A stretch of 64,000 bases of DNA from the NCBI RefSeq assembly GCF_036785885.1, contig NC_092326.1:7502001-7566000 (forward strand), written 5' to 3'. Origin of the DNA: Coffea arabica (taxonomy: Eukaryota; Streptophyta; Magnoliopsida; Gentianales; Rubiaceae). Under the pieces are notes generated by a model. It had not been told where the DNA came from. It worked only from the letters and a program-made list of their open reading frames with translations, and searched no databases. The translations under genes were made by a program, and so were the position numbers. Within the stretch, counting starts at the first letter, position 1. Each line of letters starts with the position of its first letter. Positions 1 to 12,900 of the stretch are shown here, one piece after another.

Positions 1-72
1 AAAACTAATTATCCGAACAGATTATATTTCCTCATTTTTTAATTGTATGGTTTTAAGAATCACAAAACAACA

Positions 73-428
73 TTCGAACCACTTAGTTATCTTCTTTTCG
101 TGTTTATGAGGTTGAATATAGCATAACCACATTCCATCATCTTGTATGTACAATTTTTCAAATTTATATTTTACAAATTATTTTATCATATAAATATTTT
201 TTCTTTATATTGGTTCAAGAGAGGCTTAAACTTTAAAAGGGAAGGAGTGCTTGAGTTCGAACCACTTAGTTATCTTCTTTTCGTGTTCATGTGTTGAATA
301 TAGCATAACCATTTTCCATCATCTTGTATGTACAATTTTTCAAATTTATATTTTACAAATCATTTTATCATGTAAATATTTTTTCTTTATATTGGTTCAA
401 GAGAGGCTTTAAACTTTAAAAGGGAAAA
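73..428. repeat. tandem duplication, about 183-bp unit
   Basis: Two head-to-tail copies (73-255 and 256-428) share the same order of landmarks: TTCGAACCACTTAG, TTCTTTTCGTG, CATCATCTTGTATGTAC and GGTTCAAGAGAGGCTT. They differ by a few substitutions and small indels. No coding potential is seen. The flanks 1-72 and 429-880 are AT-rich with nothing recognised. Confidence 0.9.
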
Positions 429-884
429 TGGGAGTTGAGAGTCTAATTGGGGACTTTACGTTCTAATGTTGAGAGATAGGCACAAGTCGGGTATCTGCCC
501 CATCCATATCCAATTTTTTAATTCCTTTAAAAAATATAAATTCCAAAGGTCAAATGAAAATTTAAATGTATTAGAGTATAAAAACTATCATGTAAGTGAT
601 TTGTTGCACTTACATATGAGTTTTTAGTCATAAAAAAGGAGTTTTTGGTGAAAATGAATCTTTTTTTGTTGCAATATAAAGTAACTTCCAAACTTTTTTC
701 TTATTTTGTTCAAACAAATAAGATTCAATATTTTCATCTACAACCTTTTTTATCCACAAATTATATGACAACATAATAAAGAACTGAACGCCATATGTAA
801 AGAAAGCCTATTTTGAAAGAGGACATAGATATAAAAATAAGAAACAAGAGAAAAAACAATTATAAATTAGTAGATTTAATATAT

Positions 885-1079
885 AAAAAATTCTAAAAAA
901 TAAAAAATAATGCAGATAGGATCGAATATCCACGGATCTCAAAAAATGATATCCGAATCCAATCTGCATAACTTCTTGATTCGAATATTATCCGACAGAC
1001 CGGATATCTACTAATTTGGACCGAATCCAGATTGAATTATTGGTTTTCCGAATCATTGGGTCAAGATGCACACCTCTAG
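885..1079. repeat. possible terminal part of a TIR transposon
   Basis: The segment is rich in ATCCGAAT/ATTCGGAT-type words in both orientations and ends with GATGCACACCTCTAG. That ending resembles termini of small plant hAT-type elements. The opposite terminus and a target duplication were not found, so this rests on resemblance only. From 1080 to 1650 I see nothing else. Confidence 0.3.
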
Positions 1080-1645
1080 TACCCACTTAGACAAGGTTGG
1101 GTCATCGATTACTCATCCTACTCCTCTTACCATTTAATTTTTTTAAAAGAATAATTTATATTAATTCCATTTTCTATTTCACATGTTCATTTAAAAATCA
1201 ACACTTATTTTATAAAAAACGTTTTATGCCCACAAAAGAATTGAAAAAATAAATAAATAAATTTATGCATCCAAGAGTAATAAAATTACTCCAAAATTGA
1301 TTATCCAATTACCAATACAGCTCAAAACAATATGAATTGTTACTCAATTACAATGTTCTCAACAAATGCTTATAAGCCAAGTATGATGTTTTGATATTTG
1401 CCCTAATTAATTGAATAAGATAAACAATGATGCCAAAAAACAAAAAAGTTGTGGCAAGCATTACCTTCTTTTTTTTTTATATCCTAGATTAATTAAACTT
1501 TCTCTGAAAAAAATAAGGTCATAATTTTTACAAGTGAAACTTATAAGGTGTACAAATTATAGGCTCTTATAACTCAGTTGTAATTTGATCAATGAAATTA
1601 TTTAATTATGTTTAAAATTGGTATTTGTGTTGTGTATATGCACAC

Positions 1646-1653
<8 letters not shown>

Positions 1654-1684
<31 letters not shown>
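1654..1684. repeat. (TA)n microsatellite
   Basis: An uninterrupted alternating TA run. Similar runs occur near 2461-2486, 35466-35497 and 60365-60388. Confidence 0.95.
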
Positions 1685-1690
<6 letters not shown>

Positions 1691-1898
1691 TGTATTTGCC
1701 AGTTGTTAGACCTTCACTCTAACCTGCTTGCACATGTAAGTGGTTACTCAATCCTCCTCAGACTCAATCAAGAAATGCGGGTCTGGTACCCTAAATTTTT
1801 GAGTAGATCGGTACTGATTTTGTGGATCGGTGGGTCAATGGGTATTTTCATCCATCCAACTAATATCCCCACTAGCTTGAGTTGCATTTTGAGAATAA

Positions 1899-2774
1899 CT
1901 AGGAGGATAACACCGCGCATCGCGCGGTGTAATTTTCACTGTTGCCAAAAAATGCCCAGTGATTCAAATTCTTATATTAAGTGTGAAAAGTTACACAAAT
2001 GTGCACCAAAAGCTTTGCCATTCTGTTTTTGTAGTCTTATTAAGTAGTGAATATGAATATTTGTTAAGAAAATGCAAAACAATATCATGATTAGACTACT
2101 AAGATCACTAAGATGCTCCTTGCTTCTGCATAGAATGAAAATAGAATTAAAAAAATAAATACACGTAATCAAGGAGAAGCTAATAATTTAATTCATAAAC
2201 TTTAATTTGATTGAGCTAGATCATCACACACAAGTGTTGAAACATTAAAAGAAATCATCATCAAACCAGGAGAAAATGGAATTTTTATAGCCACTAATTG
2301 TTACGGTGCATAATGAACAACTTACTAAGAGTATTAGAAAGGAAGAAAAAAACAAAGATATTGAGCTAAGAACTCCATACGCTTTCAAGGCACCAATATC
2401 CAAGCTCTTAATCAATCAAAATTGAAAGAAAAAATTAACTGGCTCCTCTTCATATACATGTTATATATATATATATATATATATATCATTAAGTTTGAAG
2501 ATGACAATTTTTTTAGAATTGCAGGCAAAATATTGGCATCCATTGACTATAATCCGATTCAACTTTTTGTTAAGAAACAATTTAGAATCAAAATACTTAC
2601 TCTAATAGCCGGAAAAGCCATACCGCAATCATGATGAGATCTAATATCAAGCAAAACAAATAAAGCCAACTCCGCCTACAAAGTTTCTTAACAATCTTAG
2701 TAAAGGTGTTCCTTTTGTTTAATAGATTGTTTCAAGAAAGATTGACAAAAAAAATTGGGTAAAATAGTTAGAGA
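1899..2774 (-). mobile_element. candidate non-autonomous Helitron
   Basis: Read on the minus strand, the 3' end has a perfect 9-bp-stem, 3-nt-loop GC-rich hairpin (1910-1930), then 7 nt, then CTAG (1899-1902) followed by host T. The proposed 5' end begins TCTCTAACTATT at 2774 and is preceded by host A. These are the classical Helitron termini (5' TC, 3' hairpin plus CTRR, insertion between A and T). The hairpin end is convincing. The 5' end is a guess from one motif. No Rep/helicase ORF is present. Confidence 0.42.
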
Positions 2775-3435
2775 TTAATTCGTATACAAGAGTTTTCAAT
2801 TGGGGAATGCAAGAGTTTTCAAATTCAGCAAGAGTTTTCAATTATGCCAAGTAAATTTTCAAATTTGTTCAACTATGTCCACTTATGTACTACAATTCAA
2901 TGAAAGAAACAATAATCCAAAAAATCACATAATAAGTATAAATAGCCGAGATTGGCTTTATATATGTTTGTCAAACTCAACATTCATGGAGAAGTAACTT
3001 GTGCAATAGTATATTATATCAATCCAAATAAAGTACTGTAGCAGCTACACTTGGCGGTGGGGGGAACAAAGTTTGTAGCCTCGATTAGTTGGTATTTGGT
3101 AGTACTTTCTGGACTATACTCATCCATCGAAACTTTAAAGACCGGATGTCTCCTATAACGGTAAGTTTTGGTCAAGTGACATTAGAGAAGGAAAAAAATG
3201 CTCTGGAACATTTTCCTGTTTTTTGGGTACAAATAGATTAAATAAAACACCAAGTACAAGCCAAACAAGTATTCCAAGGAAAAAAATTTCCCCTCAAATC
3301 TTCATCTAAAGCAAAAGGTAGTTCTGAGGATAGGAATCCAAAATTACAAAATGCCATTCCATCTTGCCTTCCAATCTAGCTAACCCATCTACACATCTAT
3401 TCACTTCCTATTGCAACCGCAATAGGACTCTGCAA

Positions 3436-3690
3436 TCAACAATTATATTGCAAACAATGATTATTATGATTACTGAGAGTACTTGATTTCATTAGAGATA
3501 TGATGTCAAGGCAGTCAACTTCAATGTCTAGGAATTGAATATTTAACTCCAAAGCAAGCATAATTCCGTCTCTAAAACCCCATAGTTCAGCCAAAATATT
3601 GATAGCAATTCCCAAGTTTGCATGCACTGTTTCTACTATAGCCTTCCATCCAACAACCAGAGGAGTCTCTACTGAGTTCTTTTGCTCCTG
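3436..3690 (-). pseudogene. RNase H-like (reverse-transcriptase-like) domain relic
   Basis: The minus-strand reading contains the run ILAELWGFRDGIMLAL followed by LDIEVDCLDIISLM. This is the helix plus D-containing strand typical of the plant RNase H-like domain found in LINEs and in stand-alone RNase H proteins. Only the middle of the domain is open. The amino-terminal catalytic part and the carboxyl end are not readable. It is probably the tail of a decayed LINE or a dead host RNase H gene copy. I see no poly(A) tail or target duplication. The surrounding DNA is AT-rich and otherwise unassigned. Confidence 0.6.
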
Positions 3691-4367
3691 CCAATCCTGG
3701 ATTTCTTAAGGCTGTAGCATTTCGAAGAAGAAGTTTAGTTTTGTGCATGTTTCTAGCCTACGAATAAAGGATTCCAACAAAAACAACAAAAGATACATAG
3801 TGTCGATAATTATGGCAACCAAAACCCAAAAGGAAGAAAGAAAAAATAAATAAATAAGCACAGTCCATATTGATAAAATCGTATTGGATGTGTGAATCAA
3901 GAGCTGAACCTAGCAGGACAACCTATATTAGCCTGCATTTGTGGGTTAAATATAGTGCAAAAATATCATCCATTACCTAACACGAAACAAAAATGAATAG
4001 TTTCAAATATGGGCGCTTACACTTTCTGATTTGCTGTCCAAATCAAATTATTGCTCATAAATAACCCAAAAAAAAAATAAAAGACCAATCATGTTTGCCT
4101 ATAAAATTTATCTAACAATGACGAAATCAGAAATGTTTCATATCTCAAGCTAACCTATTTTTGTTTTTAATCCAAGCAGTGCAGAAGAATTGAAGTTATT
4201 GGTAATTGGAAAGGCTATAAACAAATCATACATTAGAAGTAATTTCCAAGGATTCATGGCAAAGTTCATTACTTGGATCTTGCCCAATGAGAATCAAGAG
4301 CACCATAATAATTCTTGCAAACTGTAACAACACAATTGAAATGCAGTAGCTACAAAACAAAAGATAC

Positions 4368-7290
4368 CTGGATAGAAGATGCGGCAAATATGGCATATAT
4401 GCCTCAGCCTAAAAACAAAAGTGGAAGAAATAATAATTGTATTCTAAGATTCTGCAAAGAATCTCTCAAAGTAGAGGGGTCTTCTTCTACTGGAACATCT
4501 GGATGCCATATTTGGCATGGATTATGCAATTTACAAGAGAATTTAGCAAATCTACTTCAAAAGTAACATTTCCTTCCATTAAATTCTTTCTCGTAGAAAA
4601 ACTTAAAGGTAGATTGAAAATCTGTTTAACATTCACTCATTGAATCTTTCAATTGGCAATTTGAACTTTAATTGTTGTCCGTTAACCTGTTTAGGCTTCT
4701 TTCTCAATTGAATCCAATTTCACAAAGTACAACAAACTTGCTATAAGAATCTGACTTTCCAAACTTAATCATACTAAAATGTTACAGGGAACATCATGTT
4801 CAGCAAATACAGATTTAAAACACCCAAAACTGAATTACCTAGTAATTATTTCCATGTTAGTCCAAGTTATTAAAAATTATGGTGATGTCAAATAATATGT
4901 TTAAAGTAATAGTAGTCTATCAAACCAATGACATAGGGATCAACGGAATAAGAATTGATAACATGGCAGCTGAAAGCTTGCCATGGATGCAATTATAAAT
5001 GAGATTTTCATGTTAAAATTTTTAAAAGTGGTAAGAGGCAATTTAGGGTCATGAATTAAAAGCATAGAGCATTGAAAGCACAGCACTTTCCAAACAAAAT
5101 ACAGTTATCATTTTTTTATGATTCAAGGCAAGAGAATATAGAGGATGAAGTCTAGTTAAGCAAGCAACACATTAGCAAACCTCTTGGATGGAAACAGATT
5201 GTAACAAAAAATCTTAACTCCAAAAATAAAGTAATAACCAATTCATTGAGTACTAAATTTGCTGGTCACTTGCATACCTCCATTGCTTAACTAATTACCA
5301 GTGGGTGAGAAAGTCCGGACCCTTCATTTGAGATCAAACTCTTTTTTCAGTACACTTTTGCTGAGGCATATATGAACCACTAAACTAATTTTGTTCATGC
5401 ATTCTAATTGCATATGCATTTTTTCGTGGTGAAATCCTACTTTTGTCCCTGTTTAGTAAAAACTCAATAAAAAAAAGTGCAATTTTTAAGCATTTGGAAA
5501 ATAAGAGCATATGTGTCGTATTTAAAGATTCTTCAATTAATTCAATTTGACAACCCCAACAATATTTAAAATAAAATGAAAATGTTAATTTCTAAAGTTT
5601 TCCAAGTACATGAGTTTCAATTGAACTTCAAAACACACAGCAAGTACAAGAAATAAGAAGACCACGTTTTCTTTTCTTCTATTTCACATATTCAAAAATG
5701 GAGATTTATACAAATGCTACCTATTTGTTTTGGTATTTTGCAAATATACGATCCAGTATGCTGTGCTACTTGAAGTGAATGATTAGGAAATAAGCCGAGG
5801 GGAAATTTCGAAAAAATCATAAAAAACTTTTCAGCAAGGAAAACAGATATTAAGACATTAAAATCCATTATATTTGCATGAGTTCTTTTAGCCTTGAAGA
5901 TAAAAACATGAAATCAAACCAAAAGGTAATAACCTTTTTTGCCACGTTTACTGAGTTCTTTGACATTGAAGATGAAAACCTGAAATCAAATATAAAGGTA
6001 GGAACTACTTTTTGCTACTTATATATAGAGAAAAAAATTTAGAAACCATAACTGCAAATTTAAAAAGTGGACAAAACAAATCCTCCAAATATAAACAGCA
6101 ACAACACTTATAACAATAATAAAAAACTTAAAATAGAGCTCAGGAAAAAAAATAAAAGTAAGCAGGGATGCAAAAATTCGAAAACTCACCATAAGGAACG
6201 AGAATGCGGGAGAGAAGAAGCACTAAAAATTTTCTAAAAAGAAAAAAGCACATATCAATAACAAGTGAGAAAAAAACAGCTAGTAGAATAGCCATATAGA
6301 TGTTCGCACAAGAAGAGAATAATCACGCAACAATAAAGATAATAGTGTATAGGAAAAAAATCAATAATAAAAAATGTATTTGTCAGATCTTAAAGATGGA
6401 AGGAGAAAATAGCCGACTCTCCAAGATAGAAACAAATGGTCACGAATTAATCTGTAGGAAAAAAAGCTCGCCTCTACCTTTTTCTCATAAAATATGAGAC
6501 GAACAACTGTTGCCTTCCAATCTGCCCAAAAAAAAAGAAAGAAAAAAAATGATTGAGTAGCCTAAAGTAATCATAATTTTTTCTCTCTTGTATTAAAAAA
6601 GATAACTCCATGAAACGAAGCAGGAAACATCGAACAGTAGAAAGTTGTGAAAAAAAGAATGCAAGATTTGAATCCCAAAACTGGAGCAAAATCTATCGAA
6701 TTTCTAATATCTGGGCATCCCTAATTTTGATGCAGACCATCCATATTAAAATTGGGGGTGTAAAGAAGATATCTTTGGGACGAATATTACAGCAGATGGG
6801 TTCGAGGAATCATGCACGGAAAAAATGAAAAGGGGAAAAAAGATTTTTAATATGGCTAAATAATCTGAAGAAAAAATTATGACTAAGTAGCCTAAAGTAA
6901 AATAAATGTTTACCTCCCATTCATTGTTACACCTTGATCAACGGAGAGTAATGGAGCTGGAGAGCCACGGAGAGACAGATCTGGACAATAGCGAATCAAG
7001 GAAAGAAAAGACGTAAAAATGAGAGAGAAGAAAAGGAGAAAGAAACCGAGAAGAAGGATTAGATAGGGAGGCCCATTCATTGTTATCACCTTGATCAATG
7101 GAGAGTAATGGAGCTGGAGAGCCACAAAGAGGAAGATCTGGACAACAGCGAATCAAGGAAAGAAAAGAAGTGAAAATGAGAGAAGAAAGAAAAAAGAAAC
7201 CGAGGAGGAGGAGGAGGATTAGATAGGGAGGCGCAGAAGAGACTCTCGGCAGCAGCTTCAGAAACCCTATCTATTGAATGATTAGGTGAA
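4368..7290 (-). other. possible spliced leftward transcript, no recognised protein
   Basis: On the minus strand, several very short segments are bounded by consensus AG and GT: 6914 upward (5' segment ending ATGAATGGGAG before GTAAAC), 6478-6521, 6190-6222 and 4368-4408. The last one encodes AEAYMPYLPHLLS in one frame. Joining the first two from the ATG gives a stop after 15 codons, so they may be 5' UTR or non-coding exons. The short exons and the AT-rich DNA between them look like intron/exon structure, but consensus sites also arise by chance. No product is recognised. The rest of 3700-6900 holds nothing I can identify. Confidence 0.2.
6916..7231. repeat. tandem duplication, 156-bp unit
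   Basis: Copies at 6916-7071 and 7072-7231 share CCCATTCATTGTTA, GAGAGTAATGGAGCTGGAG, GCGAATCAAGGAAAGAAAAG and GGATTAGATAGGGAGG. Read on the minus strand they are pyrimidine-rich like a plant 5' UTR. This makes them the likely 5' segment of the possible leftward transcript. Confidence 0.92.
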
Positions 7291-7432
7291 ATCTCGATTT
7301 TGTCCTCAATTCAATTCCTCAGCTCAATCAACGGAGGACTACCATCAATCGGCCAATCACAGCGTGCCACGTCAGCAATTGGGTTCAATTGGAGGGATTG
7401 GCATTCACACATTTACTATATATGTTAATAAT

Positions 7433-7449
7433 GGAAGTGTTTGGATAGG
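7433..7449 (+). repeat. Harbinger left terminal inverted repeat
   Basis: GGAAGTGTTTGGATAGG, an exact inverted match to 19774-19790. A second AAGTGTTTGGATA occurs about 50 bp further in (near 7485-7497), which may be a subterminal transposase-binding repeat. Confidence 0.9.
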
Positions 7450-9959
7450 CCATTATTTGGGTTATTTCAAATAATGGTACATAAAAGTGTTTGGATACCA
7501 CTTCAAATAATGCAAATAATTGAGGTTCTGGAGCATGACTTCTGCTCACACGTGGAATAGTCCTCTTTTCAACGCAAATTCTGAAGCATGCATCCACGTG
7601 GAAATTCCAAGGGACCCCTGGCTGGCCCACGCACGTTCTCTTCAGTATGCAAAACACACGAATTCTGAGAACACTGTGCATTTTTTACCGTTGGTGCTAT
7701 TGAAGGAGAAGAGTAAAGGTAAAGCTGCGATTAAAGCTTCCAAACCTGCACAGAATTTATTCTCTTAGCTTTGCTCCTCCATTTCATAGCTCACTGTCTT
7801 CTCCCTTCCAATAGTTATCAGATAGGCCTGCCTTTATCTCCTCCCACGGCCAGATAGCTCGCAAATTCATCAGTTGGATTCGATTCGCAAGCTGACAATC
7901 TAGCTGGAAGTGGGCAAGTAACTTTCTGAATCACGGGTTTGAAAGCTCACTAACACCATACAGTACCTCTGTGTAAACGCACTTTTCTCACGAAGACCGA
8001 GCTGCAGCTACCGTGTTGGTGCAATAAAGCTGGTGCCGGGTTGCGGCTTGCAAATCACCTCAATCTTCAGCTATTTTTTCCGGATCATCAGCGGCATTGG
8101 AGCCTGAGCACATAGTGTGCATGAAGTCCTGTTTGGAAAGGAGCTGTGAGAAATTGAATTCGGTAAGAACGCATCCTCCTTACCGAGTGCAATTTCTGTT
8201 TGAGGTGTCTCTCTATTTGGAAGTCTGGACAGGTTATTGCATGTTGTAATTAAAATTTTCTGTTGATAGAGCTCGTTTCTGATGAATTTTAATTGGACTG
8301 TTCTAGGGTTTTGTCGATTTGTTCGTTGGTGCATTTCTTTCAAATTAACTTCTGGGTCGCATATTTTTCAAACCAAGAGACTGATTATAAGCACCCCTAC
8401 TCGTCAGCCTTGTTCAATATTCTTGCAATTAGTCCTCCGTATAAGGCCTAAGCAAATATTCCTGCAAATGCCTTGAAGGTGTTAGGCTTTGTGAGGTGGC
8501 TTGCGTGGCCTGGTACTCGTTTTCAAAAACATAATGTGCATGCTGTTCAATAAATTGTTGTTTTGCCTCTTCATTTGTTCAATACAGATTTGTTTGATCT
8601 GTAAGAATGTTGCATTCTAAAGTCTTTCCTCACCTGATTGTGCTCTAGATATAGACCAGTCAGCTGTATTGTCTTCAAGTGGTTTTATGGGTGATTTCCT
8701 GGAGGTTGCTAAAGTTGCGTTTACTCTTTCTTGATTTTATCATAGATGCCCCATTCATGTGATTCTTTTGAATAAAAAGCTGAAAATGGTTGGAAAAACT
8801 CAACCTAGAATTGAAATGGACAAGTCAGCACTTCTCACTTAAAAGGATCCTCTGTGTGGCCTACAGATTTGTATGGTAACCAAACTTTGTGGCCATTCAA
8901 TATGGGTAAGAGCTAAAGGGTAGAGTTATCAAGTGATTCATGGCATTGAAATTTTACCAGATACATAACAAGTGGTGTTGAGTTGTCTTCTATCCAATGT
9001 CCAGGAAGCAAAATGTACATCCATGCTGTATCAGATGTTCAGCTTGAAAGTAAAGTGGTATAAAATCCAGCCCATTCTTTAGGATTTAAAAGCCAATTCT
9101 GAAGGCCATGCATTCTTTGGTGTTCAAGTGGTTTTTTTTCAACATATTCAGATTCAATAACACAATACATAACTATATGTTGTATCGATGAACATTCATT
9201 ACTTATATATAAGGTGTAAAAGTATACGAAAAAAACTGGATGACTTTGCACTCCTTTGGTTATGAGGTTCCGGATTAGTGGGTTGGGCGTCTTAACTTTA
9301 TATAACTACAACAGGTTCCCAGGAAATTTGAACAACTATAACACAGACCTTACTGTATAGAATTGATTAATTGCTTCATGTTTTCAATTATAAACCTTTG
9401 TTCAGCACTGAATCCCAGGAAATTGTTTGATCTACTGTAACGTTTGTTCTGCCTTGAGATCATGTTCTGTTCTTGTTTGACCATCTTCACGTGTTTCTGT
9501 CAGGCAGCTTATCAATTTTCCTTCAAATTATGATCTATGTCACAATAATTTTTTCAGAGCTGAAACTACAAAGGTGGTGGAAATTCAACTCAAACGGACG
9601 TGTTAATGCCCACTGCAAAAAGGATAAAATTAAGTTCAAGTCCAGGTAAGCCATGCATTGTGACTTAACCATCCTTAACTATATTTATCTTCCGTTTAGA
9701 AGCTCTGTAGTTAACTCCTCTTAAATGCTTGTTCCGTTCCTTATTTCCCTAGAATCCCTCTCAAGTTTGACTAATTCGGTCAGTGCACAGTCTTGTTGCG
9801 ACTCAAACGACTTTGAAGAAGGCCTAACCAACTATTTTCAGGTATGCCCATAAATTCTTGCCTGACCTGAATACTATAAATAACAGCTACGTTGCTGTTT
9901 CCTCTTTATTTTGCAGCGAAACCTGCTATTGAGTTTCCTTTGCTTGTTTTTAATCATAG
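7450..9959 (+). other. Harbinger left interior, leader of ORF1
   Basis: No convincing coding gene is seen. Splice-like boundaries occur near 9646 (CCAG before GTAAGC), near 9752 (CTAG acceptor) and near 9840 (TTCAG before GTATGC). This suggests that ORF1 has spliced 5' UTR exons. One such segment is open in one frame but does not join in frame to its neighbour. Confidence 0.4.
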
Positions 9960-12900
9960 ATGTCTGAAAAGAAGCACTGGGAAGACTGGGAAACTGAGCT
10001 ATACATCCGAACGTATGTTGAATGGCATAAGGATGGAAGGTGGGAGGCAACTCGAACCACTTTCGCAAACCACACTGCAATGGCTGCCTACTTGACTCAA
10101 GAAGTGGGGGTTATTTGCACTGGAGCTCAATCCCAATCCAAGTTCTATCGTGTGGTCGATAAGTGGAGACTTTTCACACACCTACGAGGTGATTCTGCCA
10201 AGCCAGAGACCGGGATAGGATGGGATGAGGAGCGCAGATGCTTTTTAGCCGAAAAAGAGCAATGGGCATATTTGCACAAGGTATGTTGTTCGAGCTCTGG
10301 ATTCCACTATATTTGCTACTTAAATTTGTTCATTTGTGCTTCGAAAGTGCTGAAATGCCTTACTTGCATACACACAAAATCCAGTTGAAGTGTGTGTTTG
10401 TTCGTGATTTTGTTCATATCAGATTAAGGTTGCTGGTCCTGTCTTAATGGTTCTTGTGTCATTAACACTGAGCAATTGTGGACAGTGTGTATGTGGTAAT
10501 AGTTATTACGCCGTTTGTCATACCCTGGTTGTGACGCCCCGCAAAAAAAATGAGTTTGACAACCCGGAAATTTTGTAATTTTCTAGGGTTTATTTTTTTA
10601 ATCGCCCGTTTTTCTACATTTTCTTGATTAGAAAAATTCCCCAGATAAAGTTTATGAGCAAAAATAGTTTTAAAATGATTTTCCTAGTATTGGAGAGTTT
10701 TTAGAAAATTAAGAATATATAACGGACGTGGGACCCACAAGTGCGAAAAGTTCGGAAAAATTCGGCCAATTAGGTTAAATTCCGGATACTGTGTAAAATT
10801 TATCGGGTGTTAAGGGATAAGTAGAGGATGTGAATTGATTGATGTGAGAGGAAAAAGAAAAGATAAGATTGCATTTATGGAGGTGACAAGTGTCACCATT
10901 GTATTGGAAATAGCTTATGACTTACTATTCATTTTCTTGACTTTTTGACCAATTGCTTAAATATCTTAAAAATCACACAAAATTCATTCTTGTCTTCAAC
11001 CTCTTGGCTGATTCTCTCTCTAGCAAAGAAGGAAGAAAAAAACCTCTTCAAAGTTTGGCAATTATCTAGCTCAAATCCTCCAAAACACTTGCTTGATCTA
11101 GTTTCTACTCCATAAAACCTCTTCTTTTAGTGATAGTGAGTTGTTTGGTGAAGTTGTTTGGAAGCTTAAGGTGACAAGTAGCTCTCCCTCTTGTTTTGCT
11201 AAGGTAAGTGGTGGATGAACACCTCTCCTTCCTCTAATGATGTTCAATTCATGATTAGTGGTGTTATAAGATGCAATTTCATGGATTATTTCTTGAGTTT
11301 GGTTGAATTGGTGAAGTTTTATTATTTTGGGGATTTTTCTGTTTTCATAGGGATATGATTGGGTGGTCATGTATGATGATTGGAAATGATGTTTAATGAC
11401 TCTAGGAGGTGGAAAAAGTGATTAAGTGCAATCAATTTCTGTTTTGGAAGAAATTTCAGAAAATTAGGTTTTGTAGTTCTTCATTCTGCCCGAATTTATT
11501 ACACCATGTTAGAGGCCGAATTGGACTTTGTTCAAAACATGAAAGTTGTAGGTATTGATGAGTTTGAAGTGCCTGTAAAATTTCAGGTCATTTGGATTAG
11601 TGTAGAGTGAGATATGCTGATTTTACTGTTGCTGTTCTGGGTTGATCAGAATGCGAAAACTGCACTTGTAATTGGCCATTTTGACTGGAATTGCTTTGGA
11701 TTTAGGTGTTGGTGTCTTCTGATGAAATGTATCTGGATGTCTTAGCTACCATATGCCTTTGGAATTTCGGCATTTGGACCTGTATAGACTGAGTTATAGT
11801 AATTACAGCATTATGTGATTTGTACACCTGTTTTTGGTGTTTCCGGTTGAGTATTTGGCACATTTGACCTAGTTGTGCTAGGATTTGGACTGAGTGGCCT
11901 TCTACATTGTTGTAGACCTATCTCTTATCTTCGAAACGGTGGGTCTTGCACCTTCTTCCGACAATCATAACGCCTTTGGTACCATTACCGCAAAATGACG
12001 TCAAAAACTATTTTTCTGGTTTTGAGCTTAAGTTTCATTTCCGGATTTTTTTTTCCCCCTAGCTTGACTTGCACTAGTATTACTTGGAGCTTGCTGAATG
12101 GCTATGGATGAACTTGTTGTTGTGTGTGTACCTTTGGGACTGGCTGAGGAAATAATGAAGCCATGATGGCTGGAAAAGTTAGCAAATGTAGGGGAAGTGC
12201 TGTCCGAACTTTTAAAGGATTTGTTTGCATTGAGTTTGTGATCTAAGACTTGGGTTTGAGCAAGGCAATGATACATGATGGATGATTTCTGAGCCATTGA
12301 GGTGAGTGACCTCAAACTATTTCTGAAGTTCTTTATGAACCGTTTCCTGCATTATTTACTTTTAAACTGTTTCCAAAAGTTACTTTTGAACTGTTTTCTT
12401 GCATATCATGCGTACTTGCATATGAGTGTCCCTTGGTTGCTGTAATTCTTGACTTATTGGCTTGTCATTATTAATTGAAAATGTGTTAAGTACTTTCGAT
12501 GATTGTTAAAACGAGTTTTCTAGGCGAGTGTGTACTTTATCGCACTCGACCTAAATAAATATGAATTTTCAATGATTAATGATTAAATACTAGTTGCGCA
12601 TGATGTAAGCCTTTTGGCTGAACTGGCCACTGCCCTTCGTTACCGATCGACTCGAGCCAGAAGCGGACTCGGTCGGGCGATATGGTGACCCTGGGTGAAT
12701 TTGGTATACTCGAGTATTACCTTGTAGTCCGGCTACGTCCGGATGGGTGGAGTCCGGCCAACGTCGGATGGGTGGAGTCCGGTCAACGTCCGGAAAAGGG
12801 GATGAACGAATAAAAAGATGAACGAGGGTTTATTTATAAAAATGAAATTTTCAAATAATTGGAGGAATAAGGGGAAATGTCAGGGGAACGAACAAATGAA

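Noticed and set aside
1625..2634. Open frames across (TA)n runs (near 1625 and 2422)
   Set aside because: The poly-Tyr/Ile peptides come from the microsatellites. There is no homology or splice context.
4368..4408. Exon of a cyclic phosphodiesterase-like gene (YMPYLPHL)
   Set aside because: The similarity to the family's YMPHLSLLY-type motif is too short and inexact, and no neighbouring domain exon was found.
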